Notes: a model not told the origin generated them from the letters alone. A DNA stretch of 64,000 nucleotides from F23-B02 sp963633225 (GCA_963633225.1 CAVGXR010000063.1:29651-93650); one strand, 5' to 3'; positions 42,443 through 49,455 are shown, numbered from the stretch's first letter. Numbers and translations are program-made.

Positions 42443-42704
42443 TCAGCACTTCCTCCTTATTCTCGGGATAGATGAATCTGGAGAATGACATCTCATTCAT
42501 CTTACCCACATAATATTCTTGGTTTGGCTGTTTCTTTGCGCCAGCGCTTTGCTTGCATTCAAGCGTTGCCCATTTATCTTTATAGTAAATTGTGAGGTCA
42601 GGGAAGCCTTGCAAATATCCAGGGTCATTTTTGACAACTATAGCTCCCGGAAAACGAGCTTTTATTTCTTTAATTAAATTGGCCTGAAATTTACTCTCGA
42701 GCAT
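42414..42704 (-). CDS. VRR-NUC/Holliday-junction-resolvase-like nuclease
   Basis: 96 residues with 'KNDPGYLQGFPDLTIYYKDKWATLECKQ', the VRR-NUC form of PD-(D/E)XK (D in GFPDL, E-x-K in LECK). It likely resolves or nicks branched DNA. It begins behind GAGGAGG and an ATTATATTT motif and is coupled to the RecB-like nuclease gene. Confidence 0.88.
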   Translation of the reverse strand: MLESKFQANLIKEIKARFPGAIVVKNDPGYLQGFPDLTIYYKDKWATLECKQSAGAKKQPNQEYYVGKMNEMSFSRFIYPENKEEVLNDLQQSFQP

Positions 42705-42740
42705 TGTCCCCGCACCTCCTCAAAATATAATTGTGCTAAA

Positions 42741-42782
42741 ACAAAGAAAAGAGAGTGATTAGAAACAACTAATCTACTCTCT
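42741..42782 (-). terminator. intrinsic terminator upstream of the nuclease genes
   Basis: The minus strand forms a 12-13-bp stem (GAGAGTAGATTAG with CTAATCACTCTC) followed by TTTTCTTTG. A 9-codon frame runs into its left arm. Confidence 0.75.
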
Positions 42783-42798
42783 CCTCATAAAAGGGCAT

Positions 42799-42816
42799 GT
42801 ATTTTTCGCGCGGCAC
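42799..42816 (-). promoter_or_regulatory. CGCGAAA intergenic element, copy 1
   Basis: Minus-strand GTGCCGCGCGAAAAATAC, between two intrinsic terminators. It is one of five similar copies in intergenic gaps of the early half. Confidence 0.5.
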
Positions 42817-42851
42817 AAAAAAGAACCGAGATGCTGTCAAAGTATCTCGGT
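42817..42851 (-). terminator. intrinsic terminator after the small membrane protein gene
   Basis: An 8-bp stem (ACCGAGAT/ATCTCGGT) then TTCTTTTTT on the minus strand. Confidence 0.8.
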
Positions 42852-42859
42852 AAATATAA

Positions 42860-42982
42860 TTAGCTATTATTCCGCAGATAGCGAATCAGAAGCCATATCA
42901 GCCATAACCCTCCGGTGCACAGGACTAAAACAAAGTCCAGCAGCAAACCCAAGAAGCTTCTTTTCTTTGGTGCTCTATTCAT
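42860..42982 (-). CDS. small phage membrane protein, 40 residues
   Basis: MNRAPKKRSFLGLLLDFVLV and onward: a basic N-terminus and one long membrane segment with a 'GGLWLIWLLIRYLR' end. AAAGGAG precedes the ATG, which overlaps the stop of the XRE gene. Peptides of this pattern are common in Firmicute phages; the function is unknown. Confidence 0.75.
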   Translation of the reverse strand: MNRAPKKRSFLGLLLDFVLVLCTGGLWLIWLLIRYLRNNS

Positions 42983-43392
42983 TTTACAGCTCTCCTTTCA
43001 AATTCAAATGTAAGAAAATCTGTTGGGCAATCAAGTGCGTTAGCAAGTTTAATAATATTAATTAACGATGGCGCTGATTTTCCCGTAACATAATTACTTA
43101 TCATGCACTGTGTTATTCCGGTTGCTTTTGCTAACTCAACTTGTGTAGTCTTATACCAGATCAGTTTTGATAAGCGTCTCCCAAATTCTTTTATGTATTC
43201 TTCATTACTTATGCTATTTCGGTCTCTAAAAATATAACGTGCATAATTCTCGCTTTCATCATAACTCCCAACGCGGTCATTGTCCAGAATAAATATCAGC
43301 TCGTGGATTTGATTACTGTAATAGGATTTAATCATTCGTTCCGCTTCTTCCGGGCAATACATTGAGAAATTACGCATCAAATAGTCATCCAT
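42979..43392 (-). CDS. XRE-family HTH regulator with N-terminal extension
   Basis: 137 residues. The C-terminal half (about 68-130) is an XRE helix-turn-helix ('TTQVELAKATGITQCMISNYVTGKSAPSLINIIKLANALD'; recognition helix about 90-100). The N-terminal 60 residues are an aromatic- and charge-rich extension with no known fold. It lies next to the repeat-rich, origin-like region and may bind it. Confidence 0.85.
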   Translation of the reverse strand: MDDYLMRNFSMYCPEEAERMIKSYYSNQIHELIFILDNDRVGSYDESENYARYIFRDRNSISNEEYIKEFGRRLSKLIWYKTTQVELAKATGITQCMISNYVTGKSAPSLINIIKLANALDCPTDFLTFEFERRAVK

Positions 43393-43436
43393 ACCTGAAA
43401 CTCCTTAAAAATACTTTTTGTACCCACAAAAACTCA

Positions 43437-43859
43437 GCAAAAGCCCACTTGCCCACTTTTATTTGCTATTTATTATATATTTAAAAAAATATATACAATA
43501 CTATATATTTTTCTCTTTTTATAGCCTAATAGAGAAAAAAAGTGGGCAAGTGGGCAATAGATGTGGCCACAAATACAAAATCGCCTCAAAAAGGCCTTAA
43601 TAATGCTCAAAATCGCCTAAAAAAGCCTGTTTTTATATAGTTTTCTATATAATTTTAAAAATCAAAATCATTTTTGTGGCCACAAAATCTGCCCACTTTG
43701 CTCTTAAAAAGTGGGCAAAAGTGGGCTAAAAGTGGGCTTTTTTAAAACAAAAGTGGGCTAAAAGTGTGGCCACAAAAATTCATGGCCAAATTAAAAATGG
43801 GCAAAAGCCCATTTTTGTGACCTAAAAGTGGGCAGAAAAAATAGTTTTTGTGGCCCATT
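43437..43859. repeat. iteron-like repeat array with AT-rich core (candidate replication origin)
   Basis: No gene is present. The region has about ten copies of AAAGTGGGC or its variants on the plus strand and about four of the inverse GCCCACTTT, three GTGGCCAC palindromes (43563, 43676, 43766), and an extremely AT-rich core at about 43,470-43,525. Iterons plus a melt-prone core are typical of replication origins; an operator array for the XRE or ribbon-helix-helix protein is the alternative. Confidence 0.6.
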
Positions 43860-44033
43860 TTAAAACTGCGATTTTCGCACTGAACGATATTGAGCATCGA
43901 TACCTTGGCGCAAAATCTCGCTTATTGAAAGCCCCGTAGACAGCATGATGCAATATAATTTGTCATCAGTCTCGCTATCTATACGAACTTTGATGGTCTT
44001 CTCCTTACTATTCTCCTTCTTAGGCCTTCCCAT
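43860..44033 (-). CDS. ribbon-helix-helix (CopG/Arc-like) DNA-binding protein
   Basis: The start is the ATG of MGRPKKENSKEKTIKVRIDS, which has GAGGAG upstream; 57 residues. 'KTIKVRIDSETDDKLYCIMLSTGLSISEILRQGI' is a ribbon-helix-helix fold. It directly borders the iteron-like array, so it may regulate or partition through that array. Confidence 0.8.
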   Translation of the reverse strand: MGRPKKENSKEKTIKVRIDSETDDKLYCIMLSTGLSISEILRQGIDAQYRSVRKSQF

Positions 44034-44637
44034 GGCTGATACACTCCTCAGCTTTGGTGACCTCAACCCTAATCTGATACTGCCCCTTTGACCCAAGCGT
44101 TTTCATCATAGTGACAAAACATCCGTACAATTCTTCAAGGCTGCCTGCAGCAGTAAATATAATATTCTGGATAAGAATTCCGTTATCAACAACCAATTCA
44201 GTGTTGGGGCTCTCCACCGTTTTTACCTCAGGAGTCTCGTTACCCCCGACCCAATCCTGCCAAAATGCTATCTGTTCAGGGCTTGCGCGACGATACTTCT
44301 TGGCCGTATCGATGCCTAAATTCTTACAGGCCTGCCTCACGGTTTCAGGCGAGCATCAAAACATCTTAGCTATCATAGTCAAATTTATACACCAGTCCAA
44401 ATATAATTTGGTCAAATACTCCTTCTGCAGATCTTTCGGCATATCTCGAAATTCTGCATAACTCACGGGCGCCGATAAATTGTAAGTTTTCATTTTTCCG
44501 TTCAAACCTTTCTTTTGTTTCGCTGTCAAATAATCGCTGGGAAGAGTACAACGCTTACTCTTAGAACCGCACTTACGAGCTCGTGCTCCTGCGGCTATGC
44601 GCTTCTTCTCTTTAACATCATAATCGAAGTCATTCAT
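44020..44637 (-). pseudogene. HTH protein interrupted by an in-frame TGA
   Basis: Start MNDFDYDVKEKKRIAAG behind GAGGAAG. The frame runs 93 codons to TGA (44356-44358) and then continues in the same frame for over 100 codons. Across the stop the text reads 'NLTMIAKMF*CSPETVRQACKNLGI', a helix-turn-helix in which Gly would be expected at the stop (GGA to TGA). The full protein would be about 205 residues. It is either a nonsense mutation, an error, or read-through; TGA serves as a normal stop in many neighbours. Confidence 0.75.
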
Positions 44638-44645
44638 AAGCTTCC

Positions 44646-44981
44646 TCAAATATCATTTTCTTTTCGCACTAAGCTGTTTTCAGCTGTAAAGCCGTCAGGG
44701 TAACGAGCCTGCAATTTGGACAAGTTCATCCTCATGATATAATCCAGATCACACCCGATAGCATCAGCCGTTATAGCCAGATACCAAGCAACATCTCCAA
44801 GCTCTTTTGCAAGGTGTTCCTTGTCGAGTGAATGCCCCTGAAACATGTGTTTCTTCAAAATATCAATAGCTTCGCCTGCCTCGCCATTCAAGCCCATCAA
44901 GCCGTCCGTAAGCTGCTGCAGAGGGTTCAAAGTTTTATTCAGAGTACGAAGTGCACCCTGCTGGTATTCGTTAATTGTCAT
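44646..44981 (-). CDS. MazG-like nucleotide pyrophosphohydrolase
   Basis: The start MTINEYQQGALRTLN is chosen for its AAGGAG site; 111 residues. 'GLNGEAGEAIDILKKHMFQGH' and 'LAKELGDVAWYLAITADAIG' give the E-x-x-E...E-x-x-D metal-binding pattern of the MazG/all-alpha NTP pyrophosphatase fold. Phage MazG proteins clean the nucleotide pool or lower ppGpp. It ends in an NDI-TGA that coincides with the TGATATTT motif. Confidence 0.9.
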   Translation of the reverse strand: MTINEYQQGALRTLNKTLNPLQQLTDGLMGLNGEAGEAIDILKKHMFQGHSLDKEHLAKELGDVAWYLAITADAIGCDLDYIMRMNLSKLQARYPDGFTAENSLVRKENDI

Positions 44982-44993
44982 GATTTTCTCCTT

Positions 44994-45032
44994 AAAAATA
45001 TAAAAAGAAAGAGTCCGTGTTTTACGGACTCT
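44994..45032 (-). terminator. intrinsic terminator upstream of mazG-like gene
   Basis: AGAGTCCGT/ACGGACTCT stem followed by TTCTTTTTATATTTTT, immediately before the ribosome site. Confidence 0.75.
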
Positions 45033-45048
45033 CCCTTTCGGATTGAGA

Positions 45049-45249
45049 TTAGAATTTAAGCATTTCATTAAGTGCAGTTATTTGCGTCTCAACCTTCTTT
45101 ACAGCTTCGGTGTCGCCGGTTTTGGTGACTAACTCCAGCACTTCCTTCCAACTCATTAGCTGAGTCAGAATAAAGCTCTTGAATTGTGTGTCGGTCATTC
45201 CCATTTCTTCACCGCCATTCAGAAGGTAAGACTCGTCGCAATTACTCAT
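45049..45249 (-). CDS. small phage protein, 66 residues
   Basis: The start MSNCDESYLLNGGEEMGMTD has GGAGG upstream. Helical with 'FKSFILTQLMSWKEVLELVT'. Pattern common in Clostridial phages; function unknown. A CGCGAAG element (45281-45295) lies upstream. Confidence 0.7.
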   Translation of the reverse strand: MSNCDESYLLNGGEEMGMTDTQFKSFILTQLMSWKEVLELVTKTGDTEAVKKVETQITALNEMLKF

Positions 45250-45343
45250 TGATTCGCAACCTCCTTCCATAATAGAAGTTGTTTTCTTCGCGTTCATGAT
45301 AACATGAATATAATGTCTACGCAAGTGGGGGAACTTCGCCCCG

Positions 45344-45625
45344 TTAACTGTTCTTCTTTCTTAGCTTCTTTAAATACTTACGGTATTTCCTGCTGTATTT
45401 TTTCAGGATGACCTCAAGCATAATGGAGTTTGTTTGCTCTGTGTTTTCCGGTATTGTGGTAAGATACGGGCAATTCTCGTAATCATCCACTAAGGTTTTA
45501 TATATCAGATCAAGCGCGTACTGAGCCGATATCGGAGGATCTCCAAGGAAATGCTCCGGGTTATTAAACCACTCAGCTTTCTTTTGAGAGTAACCTTCGA
45601 AGGATATATCGTCAGGCCAGATTAT
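45344..45625 (-). CDS. small phage protein with a non-standard start codon
   Basis: An open frame of about 93 codons ('WPDDISFEGYSQKKAEWFNN', 'FLGDPPISAQYALDLIYKTL', basic C-terminus) has phage-like composition but no ATG, GTG or TTG near its 5' end. AAAGGAG lies 7 bp before ATA (45625) and 10 bp before ATC (45622), either of which could start it. It overlaps the end of the upstream gene by 14 nt; a +1 shift from that gene would also read into it. Confidence 0.65.
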   Translation of the reverse strand: MIWPDDISFEGYSQKKAEWFNNPEHFLGDPPISAQYALDLIYKTLVDDYENCPYLTTIPENTEQTNSIMLEVILKKYSRKYRKYLKKLRKKNS

Positions 45626-46358
45626 TGTTATTCTCCTTTCCCGTAATCAGCTCCGAATACGGAAGCGTCTTGACCCAGTCAAGCATGGTTTTCCATTCGT
45701 CAAGCCGGTGGCCTTTACGAGACTTATAGATATTCGCCAGAACCTCATAGTTCAGCATGACCGTACGGCGCTGGTTATAAGAGCTTGGTAGGAGCTGGAT
45801 CATCTGCCACCAGTATTTCTTGTCTTTTGTCTGCAAATATAAATCGCGGTAGGAATTCAAGCATTCGATTGTTGTTGCCAGTGTTTGTATTGGACTTAGG
45901 CGAATATGTTGCTCCTGAATCTCCATGCATGCAGAGTTTATAAGCTTTTCGTGGCTAAAATCGTCAAATATAAACTCCTTATCCGCGATTTTATGCATCG
46001 TGGAGCAGGAATTCGCAACTGTGCCGACTTTGTACGTGTCGAACTCCTTCCACCAATACAGTGGAGCAGTGATGTCGAGATAGACCGTAATCATCCGCAT
46101 GAACTTACGATGGTCGGTTCCTGCACTACGGAGAGTGGTCATCAGTTCGAGATCGTTGGTGCCGATGATATATCGAGTGTCGATATCGGTATCGGATGCG
46201 TTGCAGCCAGCATGAACATAAGCGCACTCTGAGCAATGTGCGGGGCCATGTGTGAGGCAACGTCCACTGTCGCTCTTCGCCCAAGAGTTCTTCGGGTTCC
46301 TCATTCCTCGAATGACTGCCTTCCAGCCCATTACTTCGACGTTTTCAATTTTCAGCAT
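45612..46358 (-). CDS. conserved phage protein, weakly ThyX-like
   Basis: 248 residues; start MLKIENVEVMG for spacing from GGAG. 'AGTDHRKFMRMITVYLDITAPLYWWKEFDTYKVGTVANSCSTMH' resembles the flavin thymidylate synthase (ThyX) signature arrangement, but the canonical RHRxxSxNExS is not present. The Cys-rich 'CLTHGPAHCSECAYVHAGC' segment near residue 35 may bind metal. I treat it as a conserved phage family of uncertain function. Confidence 0.6.
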   Translation of the reverse strand: MLKIENVEVMGWKAVIRGMRNPKNSWAKSDSGRCLTHGPAHCSECAYVHAGCNASDTDIDTRYIIGTNDLELMTTLRSAGTDHRKFMRMITVYLDITAPLYWWKEFDTYKVGTVANSCSTMHKIADKEFIFDDFSHEKLINSACMEIQEQHIRLSPIQTLATTIECLNSYRDLYLQTKDKKYWWQMIQLLPSSYNQRRTVMLNYEVLANIYKSRKGHRLDEWKTMLDWVKTLPYSELITGKENNNNLA

Positions 46359-46551
46359 TGTCATTCTCCTTCACATTTTCAGCTTTAAATCTTTTATATA
46401 TCTCCGAGCATATAGGACATAGGTCCTCCCTGCCCAGTCTGGTCCACCCATCAGGCGCATCCCGCCAAGTATCATCCATGAAGAAGTATCGTTGCTCGAG
46501 AGCTACCGCACCGCAATGATCACAAATATAAACGCGTTTGTGTCTCAGCAT
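46345..46551 (-). CDS. small zinc-ribbon protein
   Basis: 68 residues; start MLRHKRVYICDHCG behind AAAGGAG. CDHCG and CPIC pairs give a treble-clef or ribbon zinc site. Phage regulators of this size often bind host proteins or nucleic acid; the role is unknown. Its ATG follows the stop of the sigma-like gene through the ATTATATTTGAAAGGAG arrangement. Confidence 0.75.
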   Translation of the reverse strand: MLRHKRVYICDHCGAVALEQRYFFMDDTWRDAPDGWTRLGREDLCPICSEIYKRFKAENVKENDNAEN

Positions 46552-46564
46552 TAGTTTTCTCCTT

Positions 46565-47059
46565 TCAAATATAATCGTTCCACTTTTTCTTAATCTGGAC
46601 CACATGCCTCCATATGGTCGTATGAGAAAGTCCCGTTTGCTCTACCATCTGAGCTCTTGTCATGCCGGACTCAAGGCATTTAAATATAATTCGTTCTGTG
46701 TCGCTCAGAGCCTCCCAGAAGCCTTTGAAATCAACAAACTGCACATCTTTATCGCCAATCAATGTCTCTTCCATAATACGCTCAAAGCCGTTTGCGTCCC
46801 TTTCTACGGGCTGATTTAGACTAAGCTGAATGTACTTAATTGAGTTCTTTCTGAACTCCATGACGATTTCGTTGTGAATGCATCTGCAGGCGTAAGTACT
46901 GAATTTAGAAACATCAGCATTATAGGACGAACAGGCCTTCCACAAACCTATTCGCCCCACTTGCTGATAATCTTCGTCAAATAACTTGTCCGGGAAACGG
47001 CTTTTAAGGACATGGAAAACCAACAGCTCGTTTTCCAAATATAATTCTTCAGGTGTCAT
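46565..47059 (-). CDS. sigma-70-like RNA polymerase sigma factor
   Basis: 164 residues from MTPEELYLENELLVF (ATGA overlap with the upstream gene). Region 2: 'FDEDYQQVGRIGLWKACSSYNADVSKFSTYACRCIHNEI', with the core-binding and -10 recognition helices. Region 4: 'LSDTERIIFKCLESGMTRAQMVEQTGLSHTTIWRHV', a -35-type HTH. Regions 1.1 and 3 are missing, as in ECF-size factors. It could redirect host polymerase to phage promoters or serve the phage polymerase-like protein. Confidence 0.85.
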   Translation of the reverse strand: MTPEELYLENELLVFHVLKSRFPDKLFDEDYQQVGRIGLWKACSSYNADVSKFSTYACRCIHNEIVMEFRKNSIKYIQLSLNQPVERDANGFERIMEETLIGDKDVQFVDFKGFWEALSDTERIIFKCLESGMTRAQMVEQTGLSHTTIWRHVVQIKKKWNDYI

Positions 47060-47403
47060 TGATCCAGTTTGTCCGCGGCAATAACAATGACATTGGCCCA
47101 TTTCTTGTCGCTTGTTTCAAATGTTTTAACGCCACAGGTTCGCATTTCGTCCCACATTTTTCTTGAGAACATCTCGTCTTCGTACCATGGAGCCATTGTG
47201 GACGGTATTGACACTGTGATTGCTCTCATTCGTGATGTCATATCAAGCAATTGAGTATGCCAGTTCGCAGCTCGGTATTCCATGCGGTCAAAGGCTTCAC
47301 GGTCAACCGCATTGAGGCAATCCAAAAGCCAGTTTCTGATTGCATTATTCACATCGCTGCAGAATTTTTTGATTGCCCCTGCGATTTTACGAAAGATAAT
47401 CAT
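47056..47403 (-). CDS. phage protein, unknown
   Basis: 115 residues with 'FRKIAGAIKKFCSDVNNAIRNWLLDCLN' (amphipathic helix) and 'TSRMRAITVSIPSTMAPWYEDEMFSRKMWDEMRT'. No family recognised. Start behind AAGGAG; end overlaps the sigma-like gene by 4 nt, so both are made together. Confidence 0.65.
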   Translation of the reverse strand: MIIFRKIAGAIKKFCSDVNNAIRNWLLDCLNAVDREAFDRMEYRAANWHTQLLDMTSRMRAITVSIPSTMAPWYEDEMFSRKMWDEMRTCGVKTFETSDKKWANVIVIAADKLDQ

Positions 47404-47429
47404 AGCAAGTTTTCTCCTTCAAATATAAT

Positions 47430-47549
47430 TTACAGAATCCACATAATGAACTTAACCGTAAGTGCCATGATAATAGCAGTGGCACAGGCGGCTATAACTA
47501 TTGCAATAGCATTACCGATTCGATAACCAAGTTTGTTTTTATGCTCCAT
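47430..47549 (-). CDS. small membrane protein, 39 residues
   Basis: MEHKNKLGYRIGNAIAIVIA and onward, with one membrane helix. AAAGGAA precedes the ATG. It ends just before a TTATATTTGAAGGAG block. Confidence 0.65.
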   Translation of the reverse strand: MEHKNKLGYRIGNAIAIVIAACATAIIMALTVKFIMWIL

Positions 47550-47562
47550 TTCCGTATTCCTT

Positions 47563-47733
47563 TCAAATATCCATGTTGGAAAGACTTTTTCTGGCCGTGA
47601 CCATGATACGCTCTATTTCGGCGTCATCCTTGGCCGCTCTGATTTTATTCACTACAGTGTCACCATACCTAAGCTGTCTGGCAGCGTCTATGGCAAAATA
47701 ACGATAAGTGCTTTCTTTAGCATAGTTAATCAT
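47563..47733 (-). CDS. small phage protein, 56 residues
   Basis: Start MINYAKESTYRYFAIDAARQ behind GGAGG; helical, with 'VVNKIRAAKDDAEIERIMVTA'. It ends in MDI-TGA, another TGGATATTTGA site. Function unknown. Confidence 0.7.
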   Translation of the reverse strand: MINYAKESTYRYFAIDAARQLRYGDTVVNKIRAAKDDAEIERIMVTARKSLSNMDI

Positions 47734-47881
47734 CGCTCTTCCTCCAGTTAACAGGTTTGTGAGAATCCACATTTCCGGGGTAATCGAGACAGTCGTTGCA
47801 GGGGTCCTCATAATCTTTATTGCTACTGTATTTGCAGGTTTTACAATACTGGTCAAACCAGACTTCTTTAGTGTTTTTCAT
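47726..47881 (-). CDS. small cysteine-pair protein, 51 residues
   Basis: MKNTKEVWFDQYCKTCKYSS and onward; CKTC and CNDC pairs form a zinc-ribbon-like site, ending 'HKPVNWRKSDD'. A widespread type of small phage protein of unknown role. It overlaps the next gene's start by 8 nt. Confidence 0.75.
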   Translation of the reverse strand: MKNTKEVWFDQYCKTCKYSSNKDYEDPCNDCLDYPGNVDSHKPVNWRKSDD

Positions 47882-47904
47882 GGAAGCATTCCTTTCATAG
47901 AATA

Positions 47905-47947
47905 TAAAAAAGCTCTGAACTGCTTTTACACAATTCAGAGCTTTTAT
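47905..47947 (-). terminator. intrinsic terminator
   Basis: A 12-bp stem (AAAAGCTCTGAA/TTCAGAGCTTTT) then TTTATATTC on the minus strand, ahead of the cysteine-pair gene's ribosome site. Confidence 0.85.
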
Positions 47948-47955
47948 ATGGTTTA

Positions 47956-48124
47956 CTACTCAATAATCCCAGCTATATCATTCTGCTGGATTTCGATAGT
48001 TTCCCAATCTGGACCGGGGGAGATCAACATCAGCTATATATGCATACCCTGCCTTTAATATATCGACTATTGTGCAGGTTCGCCCGTCACTAAGACGCAC
48101 TCTATCATACTGTCTAACAGTCAT
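47956..48124 (-). pseudogene. small phage gene broken at a C5 tract
   Basis: Starts MTVRQYDRVRLSDGRTCTIV and reads well to 'AYIADVDLP'. At five C residues (48016-48020 on the plus strand as G5) the frame is lost; with one C fewer it continues 'GPDWETIEIQQNDIAGIIE' to TAG just before the terminator. As written it would end early after a nonsense tail. A real lesion or a base-count error. Confidence 0.7.
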
Positions 48125-48168
48125 TATGTCTCCTTTCGTCTTTAGCCGGATAAATATGAGTTACTGTA

Positions 48169-48399
48169 TTAGTAATCTAACTCGGTTATATTATCCCAGA
48201 CCTCAGTCAGAGACTTTCCATTAAAAATCGCCATGTTCAAAACACTTTCGACTGAATTAACTGTTACAACCTCATTTCCGTACCACATTTCATATCTAGT
48301 GCGTCCTATCGGGTCAACTCCACAATGCAAGCCGTTATAGTCAAAATTAATGCACCCAATTAAATGATCTAAATGATTCTTAAACTCAGAAAACGTCAT
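48169..48399 (-). CDS. small phage protein, 76 residues
   Basis: MTFSEFKNHLDHLIGCINFD and onward, with 'GRTRYEMWYGNEVVTVNSVESVL'. Looks like an alpha-beta single-domain protein. The TGATATTTT motif lies between its AAAGGAG and its ATG, an unusual 14-nt spacing. Its start overlaps the tagged DUF5662 gene by 4 nt. Confidence 0.7.
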   Translation of the reverse strand: MTFSEFKNHLDHLIGCINFDYNGLHCGVDPIGRTRYEMWYGNEVVTVNSVESVLNMAIFNGKSLTEVWDNITELDY

Positions 48400-49292
48400 A
48401 AAATATCACTATTCTCCTTTCGTTCTTCGTCGGAAAGTTCTCTTATGGTTCGATCCACAAGATTTCCATTTTCATCATAAATATAATCATGAGCATGCTC
48501 ACCGTGTTCTCCATAATCGTGATTCTTTGGATTTCCGTGGTTATGGTTGCTGATCTGCTTCGATTGCTTCCCGTCTTCATTATAGTAATTGCGATCAATG
48601 CCACCGTTTTTATTGGTTTTTTCGATAATGGAGTTTGCCGGTCCCTCGATAGAGATATGCTTAGCTTTGATTATAGGTTGTTTGATACTATTTTTCAACC
48701 CAGCAGATATAGATTTATCAAGAGGATAAGGAGGCCCATTTCTTACGCCCCACTTCTGACCTTTGATTCCGTGATGCGCAATGTCATTATAGCCAAGTCG
48801 TCCTCGCAATTTCCACAGAATATCTTCTACGGTCTCTCTGGTTCTCGGATTAAGCTTGATATATGCCTGATGCTCATCATACCAGTCGAATATCTCGACA
48901 AAATCATGCTTAGCCCAGCTGAATGACCACCAGTCGCAGATCATCTCAACAATATAATTGTACGGCATCTCTAATAGCGTCTCGCCTTCACTGGGTTCAT
49001 CATTAATCAGCACCCAATACTGCCAGTGATGTGGATTCCGATGAATATGCAAGAGCCATGCTCGCTTGAATGCCTGCACGACCGCATAAGACCGATTCCC
49101 GCCATAGAAATACGCATCATAGGCTTCATACTCATCGTTGTTTGACTTTGAGTAATCGTGATCGAAATCTATCTGCCAGTCGCTGCTTGGTCTGCCCGCA
49201 AAGAGCTCCGGCAGATTAGTTCTGAGCCACTGGAATGCGTTTCTGACATTCTCTTTGTGCTTTTCTAAATATAAGTCATACTCGCTGCTCAT
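48396..49292 (-). CDS. DUF5662-like protein with internal 'AHHGIKGQKWGVR' tag
   Basis: 298 residues in three parts. About 1-165 matches DUF5662 ('AFKRAWLLHIHRNPHHWQYW', 'EMICDWWSFSWAKHDF'). About 176-195 is 'AHHGIKGQKWGVRNGPPYPL', the peptide shared with proteins near TerL. About 215-298 is a Lys/Asn/His-rich tail ('QISNHNHGNPKNHDYGEHGE', 'ELSDEERKENSDIL') that resembles the variable effector-like ends of phage or polymorphic-toxin proteins. Function of all three parts is unknown. Confidence 0.7.
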   Translation of the reverse strand: MSSEYDLYLEKHKENVRNAFQWLRTNLPELFAGRPSSDWQIDFDHDYSKSNNDEYEAYDAYFYGGNRSYAVVQAFKRAWLLHIHRNPHHWQYWVLINDEPSEGETLLEMPYNYIVEMICDWWSFSWAKHDFVEIFDWYDEHQAYIKLNPRTRETVEDILWKLRGRLGYNDIAHHGIKGQKWGVRNGPPYPLDKSISAGLKNSIKQPIIKAKHISIEGPANSIIEKTNKNGGIDRNYYNEDGKQSKQISNHNHGNPKNHDYGEHGEHAHDYIYDENGNLVDRTIRELSDEERKENSDIL

Positions 49293-49455
49293 CTTTAGCC
49301 TTCTTTCTGTAATGCTCGGCTACATGCTCACAGATAGCAGCGTTTTCACACTCGATGATCGTGTCTGTGTCCTCAGACATTGTTATTGCCGTCAACGTTG
49401 CGGGCAAAAAATATATGCAGCCGTCGCAATATTCTCTCGTATTTACTTTTATCAT
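49276..49455 (-). CDS. small cysteine-rich protein, 59 residues
   Basis: MIKVNTREYCDGCIYFLPAT and onward, with CDGC and a later Cys pair (CENAAIC), probably a metal site, and a C-terminal basic helix. Start lies 13 nt after GGAGGAG; overlaps both neighbours, as is common for this operon. Confidence 0.65.
   Translation of the reverse strand: MIKVNTREYCDGCIYFLPATLTAITMSEDTDTIIECENAAICEHVAEHYRKKAKDEQRV

Noticed and set aside
43437..43859. CRISPR array
   Set aside because: The repeats are 9-12 bp, irregularly spaced and in both directions, without 25-40-bp spacers or cas genes.
44020..44637. Whole-phage recoding of TGA as an amino acid
   Set aside because: Many neighbouring genes end in TGA directly before the next ribosome site, so TGA is a normal stop here.
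48396..49292. Assignment as a known toxin
   Set aside because: The tail resembles effector-type ends only loosely and shows no catalytic motif.
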